A stretch of DNA of 64,000 nucleotides from Gerris lacustris (Eukaryota; Arthropoda; Insecta; Hemiptera; Gerridae). Both the position numbers and the translations under genes were made by a program. The first letter of the stretch is position 1. Every line of letters starts with the position of its first letter. The notes under the pieces are model-generated. The model saw only the letters and a program-made list of their open reading frames with translations, did not search any database and was not told the DNA's origin. This document shows, piece after piece, positions 11,566 to 22,935 of the stretch. The stretch covers positions 150,965,388-151,029,387 of the forward strand of contig OX578276.1 of NCBI GenBank assembly GCA_951217055.1, in the 5' to 3' direction.

Positions 11566-11682
11566 GGTAAATAGTTACAATTAAGGAACAGGAATGAAAG
11601 GTAAATTGATCGAGATAAGGAATGGTAAATAGTTACAATTAAGGATTAGGAATGAAAGGTAAATTGATCGAGACAAGGAATA
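11566..11682. repeat. Tandem duplication of about 58 bp
   Basis: Two adjacent near-identical copies of GGAATGGTAAATAGTTACAA plus TTAAGGA..AGGAATGAAAGGTAAATTGATCGAGA. Confidence 0.85.
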
Positions 11683-12195
11683 AAGAAATGTCCTTAATGA
11701 AGGTCGAAATGGAAAAAAAATGTCGTATTTAATGTCTGCTTAAATAATTTTATGGTAACATTACGCAACATAAAAAGAGAATACTATTGTAAATCGTAAT
11801 GTATTTGTCATTTGAGATTTTAATTTTATTCTTTTACAGTTGTTCAATGCGTAGAAACGTGCGAGGTCACATAATGACGGAAGAAGTTCTATATTTCCGA
11901 AAGGTGTGGTTTATTTTTTTTTCTGTCAATGGCGGAAGTGTCCAGTTGTAATTTAAAAAAAAAAAAAAAATAATAATGGGAAGAAATTTCAGAGGACAGT
12001 TAATTTTAAACTGATCGGTCAGTTAGCGAGAAGGGTGCGGTTTAGTTCAAGGTAGACAAGACAGTGGCGACGACTTCACCGTTTCCAATACATCCACATG
12101 GAATATCCTTGAAGATTTGAGACAACGGAAAAAAAAAAAATCAATCGCATTTTTAAACTCTGACGCATTCTCCCATAACGAACCTTATTATTACT

Positions 12196-12231
<36 letters not shown>

Positions 12232-12835
12232 CAAAGAAATTAGATCTGTTATAAAATTTAGAAAAAATCTATAAAAATATTAAATAATCATTAAAAAAAA
12301 ACCTGTGAATGTTTTAATTTATAAAAAAATGACGATTTTCCGTATAGTATATTTAAAATACAGTTAGATAAACCAATATTGACCTTACTTTTATAGCCTT
12401 AATGCCTCATTTATTGCATTCTAGGAAATTAAAAAATAATTAACCTATATTTACAAATATATAGCTAAAGAGTTATCATTTATTTTGCTATTTACTAAAG
12501 ATTTTATTTAGTCATACATTCACTATAAATGTCTCTTTAATTTATAGTTAATATTATAAATTAAAGAGCCATTTATGCCATAGATACGAGTATATTGTAT
12601 TAAAGAGCTGTATTTTTATTTATTTATTTTTTTTATTTTTTTTTTAATATACTTTATAAAAATAAATATTATTTGAATAATATTTATTTATTTATTATTG
12701 TTTTCTATTTCTATTGCATTGTTATTATTCCTTGTTATTCTTATAAATGTAATTAAATTGGTTTTCCCAGTGAAAATATATTATGGATAGGCATGTCTCT
12801 TAGTAGTAGTAAGTGATCAGTTAAATTTTATTTAA
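11683..12835. other. AT-rich intronic DNA
   Basis: Contains a T run of about 32 at 12200-12231. The segment 11820-12110 is less AT-rich (for example GTGCGAGGTCACATAATGAC) and not repeated in the window. It could hold regulatory sites, but I see no specific motif. Confidence 0.4.
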
Positions 12836-12940
12836 TTATTTACATTTTATTTAACTGTTTACATTTTATTTAACAGTTTAAATTTTATTTAACTGTTTAC
12901 ATTTTATTTAACTGTTTACATTTTATTTAACTGTTTATAC
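12836..12940. repeat. Minisatellite, about 20-bp unit
   Basis: Five tandem copies of TTTACATTTTATTTAACTG with one variant unit. Confidence 0.85.
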
Positions 12941-14205
12941 TTATAAAACTTTTATAACTTTCTATTTATTTCTTTAATTTAAAAAAAATCTAAATTGTCT
13001 TAAAGTATCATTAAATTCTTAAAATTTAATAATAATCATAAACATTTTTTTTTTTTTTTTTTTTTTTTTAGTAGATTGCTATAATATATTCTCGAATGTT
13101 TTAATAATAAACAGTCAAAAAGTTTCTCATTTGTGGCTCAATGAACCAAATTAAATGATTACTTAAAGTAATTATTAAATTACTTTTCTATTATTCTTCA
13201 ATTAAATTATTGACAAATATAAAAAAATCCTTATTATTTTTGTAAATCAATCAAAGTTTACTGATTTCGTCTAGAAAAATAAAAGTAACATAGCATTATA
13301 TTACATCATATTGTATAAATTTATGATGCAAGAATGTATAAAAGAAAGGTTAACAATTTAATGATACTGTTTTTTTAAAAAATTCTGCAATCTTTTAAAT
13401 TTTATAAATCATAAAGGGTTTAAGTCAATTTTCTTTTGTATGTGATTATAGTAATTAAACTTACGTAAAAAAAAAAAATAAAAAAAAATAAGGTTAATCG
13501 ATTATTTAAGAATTGACAAATATCAGAGAATTTTTCAACCTCTGACTTAAATTAAATTAAGGAATAATCAATCATGTTATTTTCTTTTAATCTAAACATC
13601 AAAATTTAATTTAAATACATAAACGATTAATAAAATTTTTGAGAAAAAAAAATCAAGATTGTTGACATTTGGTTTATAATATTAGTGTATTTTTTACTTA
13701 CAAAATAATGTAATTAATATTCACTTATGTTTTTTTTGTAAATATATAATTTATAATTAAATTTCTTCTGTTACTAATATATTACTTTATTAGTAATACT
13801 CGTATATGAGTTTATTCGTAATTAATGTCATTTTCTTAAGGTCATAAACAATTTAAGCTAATCTATTTTATTTTTGGTTTTTTTAATATTTTTTTTTTTA
13901 AAAAGTCATTGATTTAATTAAAGTAATTATTTTTTTACAAGAAGAGTCTAGAATTAGAAATCTTTTTCTACACGTAGTGTTATTAGTTGCGGTCCAGTAA
14001 TAATGCATCGCCTTTCTCTCTGGCCCATGTGACATGAAGTCATCGCCACTGCGCATTTTGTGGCTAACTATGAACAATTTGTGTTCCTTCTTCCTTATTT
14101 CTAAGAGGTTTTACACGGCGCGGTTTTGTTTTCGCTATAGCATCAGTTGCGTTTAACGACTTCACTCATTGTCAAATCAGTAAATAATCCGATTATATTA
14201 ATCAT
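12941..14205. other. AT-rich intronic DNA
   Basis: Homopolymer runs, including T at 13047-13069. The segment 13965-14160 is GC-richer and single-copy here, with no reading frame. Confidence 0.4.
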
Positions 14206-14794
14206 TACTACGTTTTTATTAGCTTGCTTTCTTGTTTGTTTGTTTGTTTGTTTGTCCGGTACAAGTCTTGCAATCAATTTCTAACTAACTTCCCGAATAG
14301 CTAGACATTTAAAACTTTTAGAACAGCTCATAACACGATGGAAATGCATTATTTTTATACTTTTAACCATCTTTCAGCAGAATTTAATTAGTTTTCAGCA
14401 AATTTTGCTGTCTGGAAAGTTAGTTCGGAAAAAATCCGCAAGTTATTTTATTTGTTTTGCCATGTCCCATATTTACGCAATCTTCATTTTGACGGGTCTC
14501 AAATTTGTGATAGATAAACATTGAATGACAGCAAAGCAGGAAATATCGATTATATTATTTATATTATTTCAAATATATCGATGGCACGCTTTAGATTTGG
14601 TGTTGGGGATATCCGTTGTACAAAGATTTGTCCTTTTATAGGTTTAAGATCAGCTCTCTAGATGGTTGTCATTTATGTGAAGTAAATAAATTCGGAACTA
14701 TTTTTTCTTTTCACTAACATTATATATTATACAACAATAACAATTATATTATCAACATTACATACAATTCAACAGAAAATTTAAAAACGTAGTA
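14206..14794 (+). mobile_element. Family A TIR element, long copy
   Basis: TACTACGTTTTTA at the left and TAAAAACGTAGTA at the right, with TA at each boundary. The element is about 590 bp. The left half matches 2333-2668 and 63483 onward. The right half has the extra block with ATTTCAAATATATCGATGGC and TTGTCATTTATGTGAAGTAA that the 2333 copy lost. A (GTTT)n run follows the left end. No transposase is present. Confidence 0.85.
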
Positions 14795-15825
14795 TATACA
14801 AAGTTCTTTTTATCTTAAAATTATTTTTCACCTTCATAACCCATTAAAATAAAAACCATAAAACCCATACAATTAATAGCTTAATAAAAACCGTTTAAAG
14901 ATTATTAAAAGTTTCCAAATGAAAAAAAAAAAATATTCATAGTTTTGTTAATTTTAAATTGACTCAATATGTTTGCAATTTCTGAAAAAAGACATTTGAC
15001 AAAATTATCTCATAAACATTTATTATATTATATTATCAACAATGACTTCTTTAATCAATTCTTCTTTGAAGGATTCTAAAAGAGTCTCTTATAAAATCAT
15101 TAAGTACTAATCAATTTTTTAAGAACAGTTATTATGAAATAAAATGCAGCCTATAATTGGCGAGGTAGAGGGTGAATGGCGAAGACAATTATTGTGTCCT
15201 CGTACGACTTTCCTGTTCCTCATAGCAATGGCACGTCGCCTTCTCTGCCCTACCCTCGCCATCTAATCCAGTGGTGCTCACGTTCATGATAAAAATAACC
15301 GCATTCCGTGTTGCCCTGGGGCCGCAAGACAAATAGCCTTGAAAATTAATAGCCACAACTGAAAATCCCGTTCTAGACATAACTTTCATTGGAATGTCTT
15401 TATCTCATTAATCTACGTAAAATGTTAGCTATTTATATTAAATTTTTTATTCTTACACATGCGACTTTTATTTTAATTTTATTAAAGTGGTTGAACTCAC
15501 GTGATTCTTATGAGTTTTAATGCATTTATTAGTTATATTAAAAATAAATTTTATATCAAGAAAGTTGAAATAAGATATTACAATGTTTAAGCTAAAGATA
15601 TCTATATGTAAAAACCATTCTGAATTTTGTTATGTAACTACATATTATTATTATATTCGTTTATTATGATTAATTTTGTTGTGTAGAAAAATAATTATTA
15701 TAACTAAATCAACGGTAATAGACAAAGAAATGTATTAAAGTTTGACGTAAAAAGGCAGTTTCATTTTTAAGAAACATGTGACTGCAATGAAACAAAATTT
15801 TTGTTGTCATACAACATAGTATTCT
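14795..15825. other. Intronic DNA with a GC-richer unique block at 15150-15390
   Basis: Around 15150-15390 the base composition rises to about half GC with several CpGs, unlike the surroundings. The block is not repeated elsewhere in the window. A 66-codon minus-strand frame (15189-15389) resembles nothing I know. It could be a conserved regulatory block or an old insertion. The flanks are AT-rich. Confidence 0.4.
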
Positions 15826-16725
15826 GTAATGAGTCTCAGTTTGCTGTAATAAATCACAGTTAGCTAAAATAAGTCACATTTTGCTAAAATAAAACACAGT
15901 TTGCTATAATAAAACATAGTGTGCTATAATAAAACATAGTTTGCTGTAATAAATCACAGTTAGCTAAAATAAGTCACATTTTGCTAAAATAAAACACAGT
16001 TTGCTATAATAAAACATAGTGTGCTATAATAAAACATAGTTTGCTGTAATAAATCACAGTTAGCTAAAATAAGTCACGTTTTGCTAAAATAAAACACAGT
16101 TTGCTGTAATAAATCACAGTTTGCTAGTTTGCTGTAATAAATCACAGTTTGCTCTAATAAAATACAGTTTGCTGTAATTATACCCAGTTTGCTGTAATAA
16201 ATCACAGTTTGCTCTAAAAAAGCACAGTATACTGTAATTAGTCACAATTTACTATAATAAATCACAGTTAGCTAAAATAAGTCACGTTTTGCTAAAATAA
16301 AACACAGTTTGCTGTAATAAATCACAGTTTGCTAGTTTGCTGTAATAAATCACAGTTTGCTCTAATAAAATACAGTTTGCTGTAATTATACCCAGTTTGC
16401 TGTAATAAATCACAGTTTGCTCTAAAAAAGCACAGTATACTGTAATTAGTCACAATTTACTATAATAAATCACAGTTAGCTAAAATAAGTCACATTCTGC
16501 TAAAATAAAACACAGTTTGCTATAATAAGACATAGTGTGCTATAATGAAACATAGTTTGCTATAATAAATCACAGTTTGCTCTAATAATATACAGTTTGC
16601 TGTAATAAAACCCAGTTTGCTGCAATAAATCACAGTTTGCTCTAATAAATCAGTTTGCTAAAATAAAACACTGTTTGCTATAATAAGACATAGTTTGCTA
16701 TAATAAAATACAGTTTTCTGTAATT
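15826..16725. repeat. Tandem array, 20-bp unit with higher-order repeats
   Basis: The base unit is about 20 bp, near CACAGTTTGCTGTAATAAAT, with variants (TAGCTAAAATAAGT, TGCTATAATAAAAC). Variants are arranged in higher-order units: a segment of about 100 bp is duplicated near 15840-16040, and a 208-bp block starting with CACAGTTAGC at 16055 repeats at 16263, with the next copy starting at 16471. Confidence 0.95.
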
Positions 16726-17939
16726 CAACTAAACTAATAGAAAACGGTCTGAATGAAACCTTATCTATAGTAGAATATAATCTATTTTCCTTCTTGTGTG
16801 TCTTATCAGTTTGTTTAAACTTATTCTTATCCTTGTCGCTGATGATAGTAGATTACGGATCACTCTAATCTAAAAGTTATACACGTGGTATTAATATCCA
16901 AATTATATCGGATTAAATACAAACATATTTCATTGATAGCTTAGATAACTATTATGTAATCTTGAGTCAAGGCAGAATTTTAATGTACAAATAGTAAATT
17001 AAATTGTATATATATCGTAGAGTTGTGATATTTTGTGCCCAAAGACTTGTACGGAATTTAATTTTTTTTTACTAAACTATAACCACTTAGGAACTTATCT
17101 AAATCATTGCATTTCTTTTTAAAAGTTTATTTTGAAGAAAGTGTTCATAAATTGGTTCATTTACGAGCTTGTTTAATGAATTGAGTTAATTTCTTAAGTA
17201 TCGTTATTTATTATGCCGAAAACACTTCAACTGAGAATTTGGAGTCGAGACACCAGTGGCGAGGAATACAAATAAAAGGAGGCGGAAGTTGTCGTATTCT
17301 GTTGAATCGCCTTGTTTGAAGCCAAAGATAGAAACGTGAGCTTGTCGATCGCCTATTCACGTAGGTGATTGCCAACTTCAATATCCTTCGTCTCCTTTTT
17401 TTTCAACTTCGAAAAAGTGAATGCCTTTTGACATTTTTTCCTTTTTGAGACCTAGGGGATTACGAGAAGAAGACATCGGCAGTCAGGTTTTTTTTTTTTT
17501 TTTAACTTTCTACTAGATGTGAAGGCGAACAAATATAATAAAAGGACACTGACGCCCTTTTACCGAAACGTATACTTGAGTTCAAGATGGAGAAAGGCAG
17601 AGTTGCATCATAGGAACCCGACGAGTACCCCTTCCGTGTCGAAAAGCCTCATTGTGCAATCTAGGCTTTTTGAAAGAAAAAAAAAATTATAAAAGTTCGA
17701 CGCATATTGAAACAAAAGCTAGATGACATTAAAGGCATTCGAATTTTTTTTTTTCGAAAGGGACAATTTTTAAAGTTCATCGGATAACTTTATTAAAACA
17801 AAACGAAAAAAAATATTTCTTTGAATTCACAAAACCTTTTAAAGACGTTCTTTTCATATGTCTTAAATAAATTAACATTTTTTAAAAATTTAATGTGGTA
17901 ATTTCATATCTGGCCTGTGTTGCTACGTATGTACTTCAA
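16726..17939. other. Intronic DNA with a non-repetitive GC-richer stretch
   Basis: The segment 17210-17690 is less AT-rich and appears once here (for example GGAGTCGAGACACCAGTGGC, ATAGAAACGTGAGCTTGTCG). There is no convincing frame or splice pair. A candidate regulatory region of the long intron by position and composition only. Confidence 0.35.
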
Positions 17940-18545
17940 ATAGTTTGCATCAGGAGATAGCTAGCAACAAATTGTCTGACAAAACATCAAGCTAGCATTT
18001 TGTTTATAAGTAAATTTTTTAGTGCCTTTTAGGAAACTGTGTTCGGCTAAGTTCATCTGCGGGACATAGCTTGGCAATAGGCATTTGAAAAAACCAAACC
18101 GGTGGAGAGCGGCCATGTCCCGCCCTTTTTGGTGGACAATGTTATTTTCATGATTTTGAATACAAACTTAGTTAGTAGACCAAAAATCAAGTTGATGGTA
18201 GTTTGTCACTTAATAGGAGACCTCTTTGATTTGGAGTAATATTTCACTATAACTAACCAAATAAAAGTGACAAACTACCATCAACTTGATTATTGGTTTA
18301 CTAATTACGTTCGTATTCAGGATCATGAAAATCATATTGTCCACCTAAATGGACGAGACATGGCAGCTCTACCTACACCTGTTTCTTGTTTTCAAATGCC
18401 GATTGCCTAGTTATGTCCTACAGATGAACTTAGCCAACCACATATTCTTAAAAGGCACCAAAAGATTTACATATACACAAAATTCTAGCTTGATATTAGT
18501 CGACACTTTTTTGCACGCTATCTCCTGGATTATTATCAAACTAAT
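17940..18545. mobile_element. Large fold-back element, arms about 270 bp
   Basis: The left arm 17940-18211 and right arm 18265-18545 are inverted copies with moderate divergence. Matching pairs from the outside in are ATAGTTTGC/CAAACTAAT, CAGGAGATAGC/GCTATCTCCTG, ATCAAGCTAG/CTAGCTTGAT, GCTAAGTTCATCTG/CAGATGAACTTAGC and AAGTTGATGGTAGTTTGTCA against its complement. The spacer is about 53 bp. Reading frames across it are artefacts. Class unknown. Confidence 0.8.
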
Positions 18546-18851
18546 CTTAACTAACTTTTATCTAGAAATAAAATTTTACTTCATTAGTAGTAAAATATTC
18601 TTATGGTAATTAAAATTCTTTGTTTTTAAACGGAATATGAGAAACTTTATGCACAATATTAACTGTAATTATGATCATCAACATATAGAATTTATTGTAT
18701 TTTATTCTTTGCATTTTACAGGTGTAATTATTATCCTTATCAGTGATAAGAGATTGATATACATTTATAATGAGAACCGGGAGCCGAGAGCCCATGGCGC
18801 TCGAACGGAAGAGCATAAACCTTAACAACCTCCCTGGATCTTTGTTCATTT

Positions 18852-18878
18852 GGTGCTTCTTTAGATTGTTACTCCCCC

Positions 18879-18921
<43 letters not shown>

Positions 18922-19155
18922 TGGAATATAAATGGCTTTGACTAAATAATATTATAACTATGACAAAGGGATGGTTTGTTCAATGTGCTTTGGGACAAAG
19001 GAATATCACACTTCTGTTTTTATAAGTGCTCTTTTACAGCATGAAGATGAAGTTTGAGTCACAGCAGTCTAAAAAAGAACATTCCATACACCTTCTTTAG
19101 ATTGTTACTCCCCTTTGTTTCTTTTATAAGGGGAGTAACAATTTAAAGAAGTGTC
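18852..19155. mobile_element. Family B hAT-like miniature element with 8-bp target duplication
   Basis: Ends GGTGCTTCTTTAGATTGTTA and GGAGTAACAATTTAAAGAAG then TGTC. GTTCATTT flanks both sides, an 8-bp duplication as made by hAT transposases. Internal parts include GGGACAAAGGAATATCACAC and two extra inverted copies of the terminal motif around 19075-19130. A run of about 43 T has expanded inside at 18878-18920. Confidence 0.85.
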
Positions 19156-19679
19156 GTTCATTTTTTTTCTCTTACCGTCCCCTACACGGAGGCATATGGA
19201 TGACCCGGTTTTGATTATGTTTTAGCGAGATCCTTTGTAGAGATTTTTCCTTTTATATATTAAAGATTAAAGATTACTCTAATATAGAAATTATATGATT
19301 TGTAAATGAATCGCAGCTGAAATCTTTTCAAGTTGTTTCAATATTACTTCTATTTGAAATTCAAAGTTATACATTATAATTTATAAAATAAAAATATGTT
19401 ATACAGGAAATTACGTTAGTTATAAACTGTAGTCTTGTTATTCATTGTTCTCTTATGACTCTAACTGACATTTAAAATGCATCTGATGTCATACATCATG
19501 TTTATAGAAACAAAGGAAATTCTCAGAATAATTGTCTTAAGAAAGAAGTAAGGAGAGATGAAGTCGACGTTTGAATCTCGGTTGGTTGGTTTATGGAATC
19601 TGAAAGCAATGCTATGACCTTGTCCAGTGCACGTGGGAAGAAATGTGGTTGAGGTTTCTTTATTGTTTAACGAAGCGAA
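19156..19679. other. Intronic DNA, nothing recognised
   Basis: AT-rich. A 76-codon minus-strand frame (19461-19691) runs into the neighbouring tandem array and looks fortuitous. Confidence 0.4.
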
Positions 19680-20860
19680 CTGAACCTTCATCCCGCTCTC
19701 ACTTTCATTCCACTAACATCTCACTTTCATTCTAACATAACTTCATTCTTTAACATCAGCTGTATCTTTAAATCATTTTAAAAAAATCAAAAGAAACAGC
19801 TGATTGTGTCTTCAAAACCATCTTACTTTCATTCCAATAACATCTCACTTTCATTCTAACATAACTTCATTCTTTAACATCAGCTGTATCTTTATATAAA
19901 TTTTAAAAATATCAAAAATAACAGCTGATTATGTCTTCAAAACAATCTCCCTTTCATTCCAATAACATCTCACTTTCATTCTAACATAACTTCATTCTTT
20001 AACATCAGCTGTATCTTCAAATCATTTTTTAAAAAAATCAAAAGTAACAGCTGATTGTGTCTTCAAAACCATCTCACTTTCATTCCAATAACATCTCACT
20101 TTTATTCTAACATAAATTCTTTCTTTAACATCAGCTGTATCTTTAAATAAATTTATAAAAAAAAATCAAAAGTAACAGCTGATTGTGTCTTCAAAACAAT
20201 CTCACTTTCATTCCAATAACATCTCACTTTTATTCTAACATAAATTCTTTCTTTAACATCAGCTGTATCTTTAAATAAATTTATAAAAAAAAAATCAAAA
20301 GTAACAGCTGATTGTGTCTTCAAAACCATCTTACTTTCATTCCAATAACATCTCACTTTCATTCTAACATAACTTCATTCTTTAACATCAGCTGTATCTT
20401 TAAATCATTTTTAAAAAATCAAAAGTAACAGCTGATTATGTCTTCAAAACAATCTTACTTTCATTCCAATAACATCTCACTTTCATTCTAACATAACTTC
20501 ATTCTTTAACATCAGCTGTATCTTTAAATCATTTTTAAAAAATCAAAAGTAACAGCTGATTATGTCTTCAAAACAATCTTACTTTCATTTCAATAACATC
20601 TCACTTTCATTCTAACATAACTTCATTCTTTAACATCAGCTGTATCTTTAAATCATTTAAAAAAAAATAAAAGTAACAGCTGATTATGTATTTAAAACAA
20701 TCTCACTTTCATTTCTAACATAACTTAATTCATTAACATCAGCTGTATCTTTAAAAAAAATATATAAATATCAAATGTAACAGCTGATTATGTCTTCAAA
20801 ACAATCTTACTTTCATTCTAACATAACATCATTCTTTAACATCAGCTGTTTTTTTTTTTA
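19680..20860. repeat. Satellite-like array, about 125-bp unit
   Basis: Nine to ten tandem units, each with TCTCACTTTCATTCTAACAT, CATTCTTTAACATCAGCTGT, an A-rich stretch, GTAACAGCTGATT and GTCTTCAAAAC. Early units are more uniform. The last ones (after about 20690) are shortened and diverged. Each unit carries two CAGCTG palindromes about 45 bp apart, set in near-mirror contexts (ATCAGCTGT and ACAGCTGAT). Confidence 0.95.
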
Positions 20861-21443
20861 AATATATAAAAAATTAAAAAGCTACAGATGATTATAGCTT
20901 CATTACGATTTTAATTTTATTAAATCATCTATTTTTTTTTCTTTTAAATAAATCAGACTTAACATAAGTTATTATTATTATTATTTTTTTTTTTTTAAAT
21001 GATTATAGTTCATTTAACTTTTATTTGGTCAGATGTTATTGTTATTTTCTGTAACAGATGATTTTTAAAGATAATTGTTTTATTATTTTATAATCTCACA
21101 ATGTTTAATTTAATTTAATTTAGGTACTATATTATTAATAATAATACAGAATATTTATAAATTATTACGCTGATTAAAATGATAAATATCTCTCTTATTA
21201 GTATATTATGTAAAAGTATACATTGGTATGCAATTATAGTAAATTCAGAGCGCTGTTAGTGGTGAAATCAGTAAACTAATATTTAATGTGACAATTTAAA
21301 AAACAGAAATTAATTATTTTCAACTATTAAGCTGAAATATGGTGCATCCTAAATCCTAATCTGGGTAATTGTAGACCAATACTTTTGTTATTATTATTAT
21401 ATGATTATTTAGGGTCAAAGTTATTCTACAAAATTCTTTTAAG

Positions 21444-21474
<31 letters not shown>

Positions 21475-22369
21475 CCAACTTAGTATTTTAGTTAATGAAG
21501 ATTGTCAGGTGTGTCATATTATGTAAGTTTAGTTCTTCCTACGCCCACTTCGACCTACATTTTTTTAAAAAAATCTTTTTTTTCTTTTAGTAGCGCGACT
21601 TTTTATACAAAAGACGACATGGATTTGGTTCTTTGGGTCGCCTGGCCCCTTCTTCGACCTATCTCGGACTAAACGTTATTACTTGTCTTTCTTGCATCAC
21701 AATCTTAAACGAAACGACTTCGAAGGTGGGAGAAAGTCGGTGGATAGAGGCGACCTCTCATGGGGGGAGTCATCCGGCCACGGGGCGAAGCCCTCCACAT
21801 TTCAGAACACACCTTCTAAACTTAGAGTATTACAAGACAAGTTGAGAGAGAGATAGAAATATCGACGAATTATCAAGTAAAAGTTACATGCGTTAAGCAT
21901 TATAAGAAATAAGAATGGTACTTGAATTAATAACTTTAGACTTGAAGGACGTTCAATAAACAATCATTCTGCCTTCCATTACAATCTGTCATCAGAGAAC
22001 GTTCATTTCACCTTGATTCATCTTCTCCCACGTCATTCATTCTTTCATTCAAACAGAATGTTTTGTTAAAGAATCGAATAAATCATCTTTTATTGTTATT
22101 ATAAGTAGAAAACAGAGATATGAAAAAACTCATTGTAAATTTAAAAAATGAAATTAATTTCTTTATCGCACTAAGAAGACATTTATGACACATTTAATTA
22201 AAAGTTAAGTCCTCTGCAAATACATTAAAGAGACTCAAATACATTAATAGAATACAATCAAATGATTATTAGAAAAGAATCAAGTGAACGAAGGATTACA
22301 TTGCATGTAATCAAATATAAAAAAGGAATGATCAAGTAGACGAAATATTTGCACACATTACATAAGGGT
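20861..22369. other. Intronic DNA with A run and a GC-richer block
   Basis: A run of about 30 A lies at 21444-21473. The segment 21590-21850 is GC-richer, with GGGGCGAAGCCC at about 21781 and a 70-codon plus-strand frame (21633-21845) that I do not recognise. It may be a fragment of an old transposon. The rest is AT-rich. Confidence 0.35.
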
Positions 22370-22935
22370 CTTCTTAAAAAAAAGTGTGCCAATTTGTGCG
22401 GCACATAGCTTCCTCGCTCCAAATTCGTATACTCTAATAATTTTATTCTTTTACAATAATTGTAAAATTTTTGTAATTTCCAACAGTTTTGTAAATATGT
22501 CAAAAAATTGTTTTGATTTTGTACATGAATTAAAGCATTAATTTAGCAAACATAATAATAATACAAGAGCCGACGGTCGAACTTAATCTGGAGCTGTTGT
22601 GTGTTTTACAAATCGTCTAATTTTAATAATGAACAGATTAGTACTTTTGATGATAATATAGGTGTAAATTAATGTATGTTTGTACGCTTGTGTTAGTAAA
22701 AGAAATGAGCGCAGAAGGTTGAAACTTTTATGAGACCAACAATAAGCTAATTATTACCTATCATCTAAATTTCATAAAAATCAAACGAATAGTTATTAAG
22801 ATATGTAAATTCAAAGAAATTGAGTGACAGACAGACAGACCGACTACACGGAACCAAATTTGTTCCCTGATGTCTGAAGCGGATTTCTGTCTTGGAATTT
22901 TTAAAATTGGAGACATAACATTTTTTTAGTTCTTA
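22370..22935 (-). repeat. Interspersed repeat family D, copy 1
   Basis: Inverted relative to 30075-30530 and 57445-58050. Shared parts include TGTGCGGCACATAGCTTCCT, AATTGTTTTGATTTT, AAAAGAAATGAGCGCAGAAGGT, a run of CAGACAGACAGAC and the end block GCATAACTTCCATTACC. No terminal inverted repeat or protein is seen. Class unknown. Confidence 0.75.

Noticed and set aside
15189..15389. 66-codon minus-strand frame in a GC-richer block
   Set aside because: No domain, no signal peptide and no convincing splice pair. The length is expected by chance in GC-richer DNA.
15826..16725. CRISPR-like array (regular repeats)
   Set aside because: Units are contiguous, degenerate 20-mers without unique spacers. 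The host is an animal genome.
20153..20362. Repeat-containing minus-strand peptide
   Set aside because: A translation of two units of the 125-bp tandem array.
21633..21845. 70-codon plus-strand frame
   Set aside because: The sequence matches nothing I know. It may be transposon debris.
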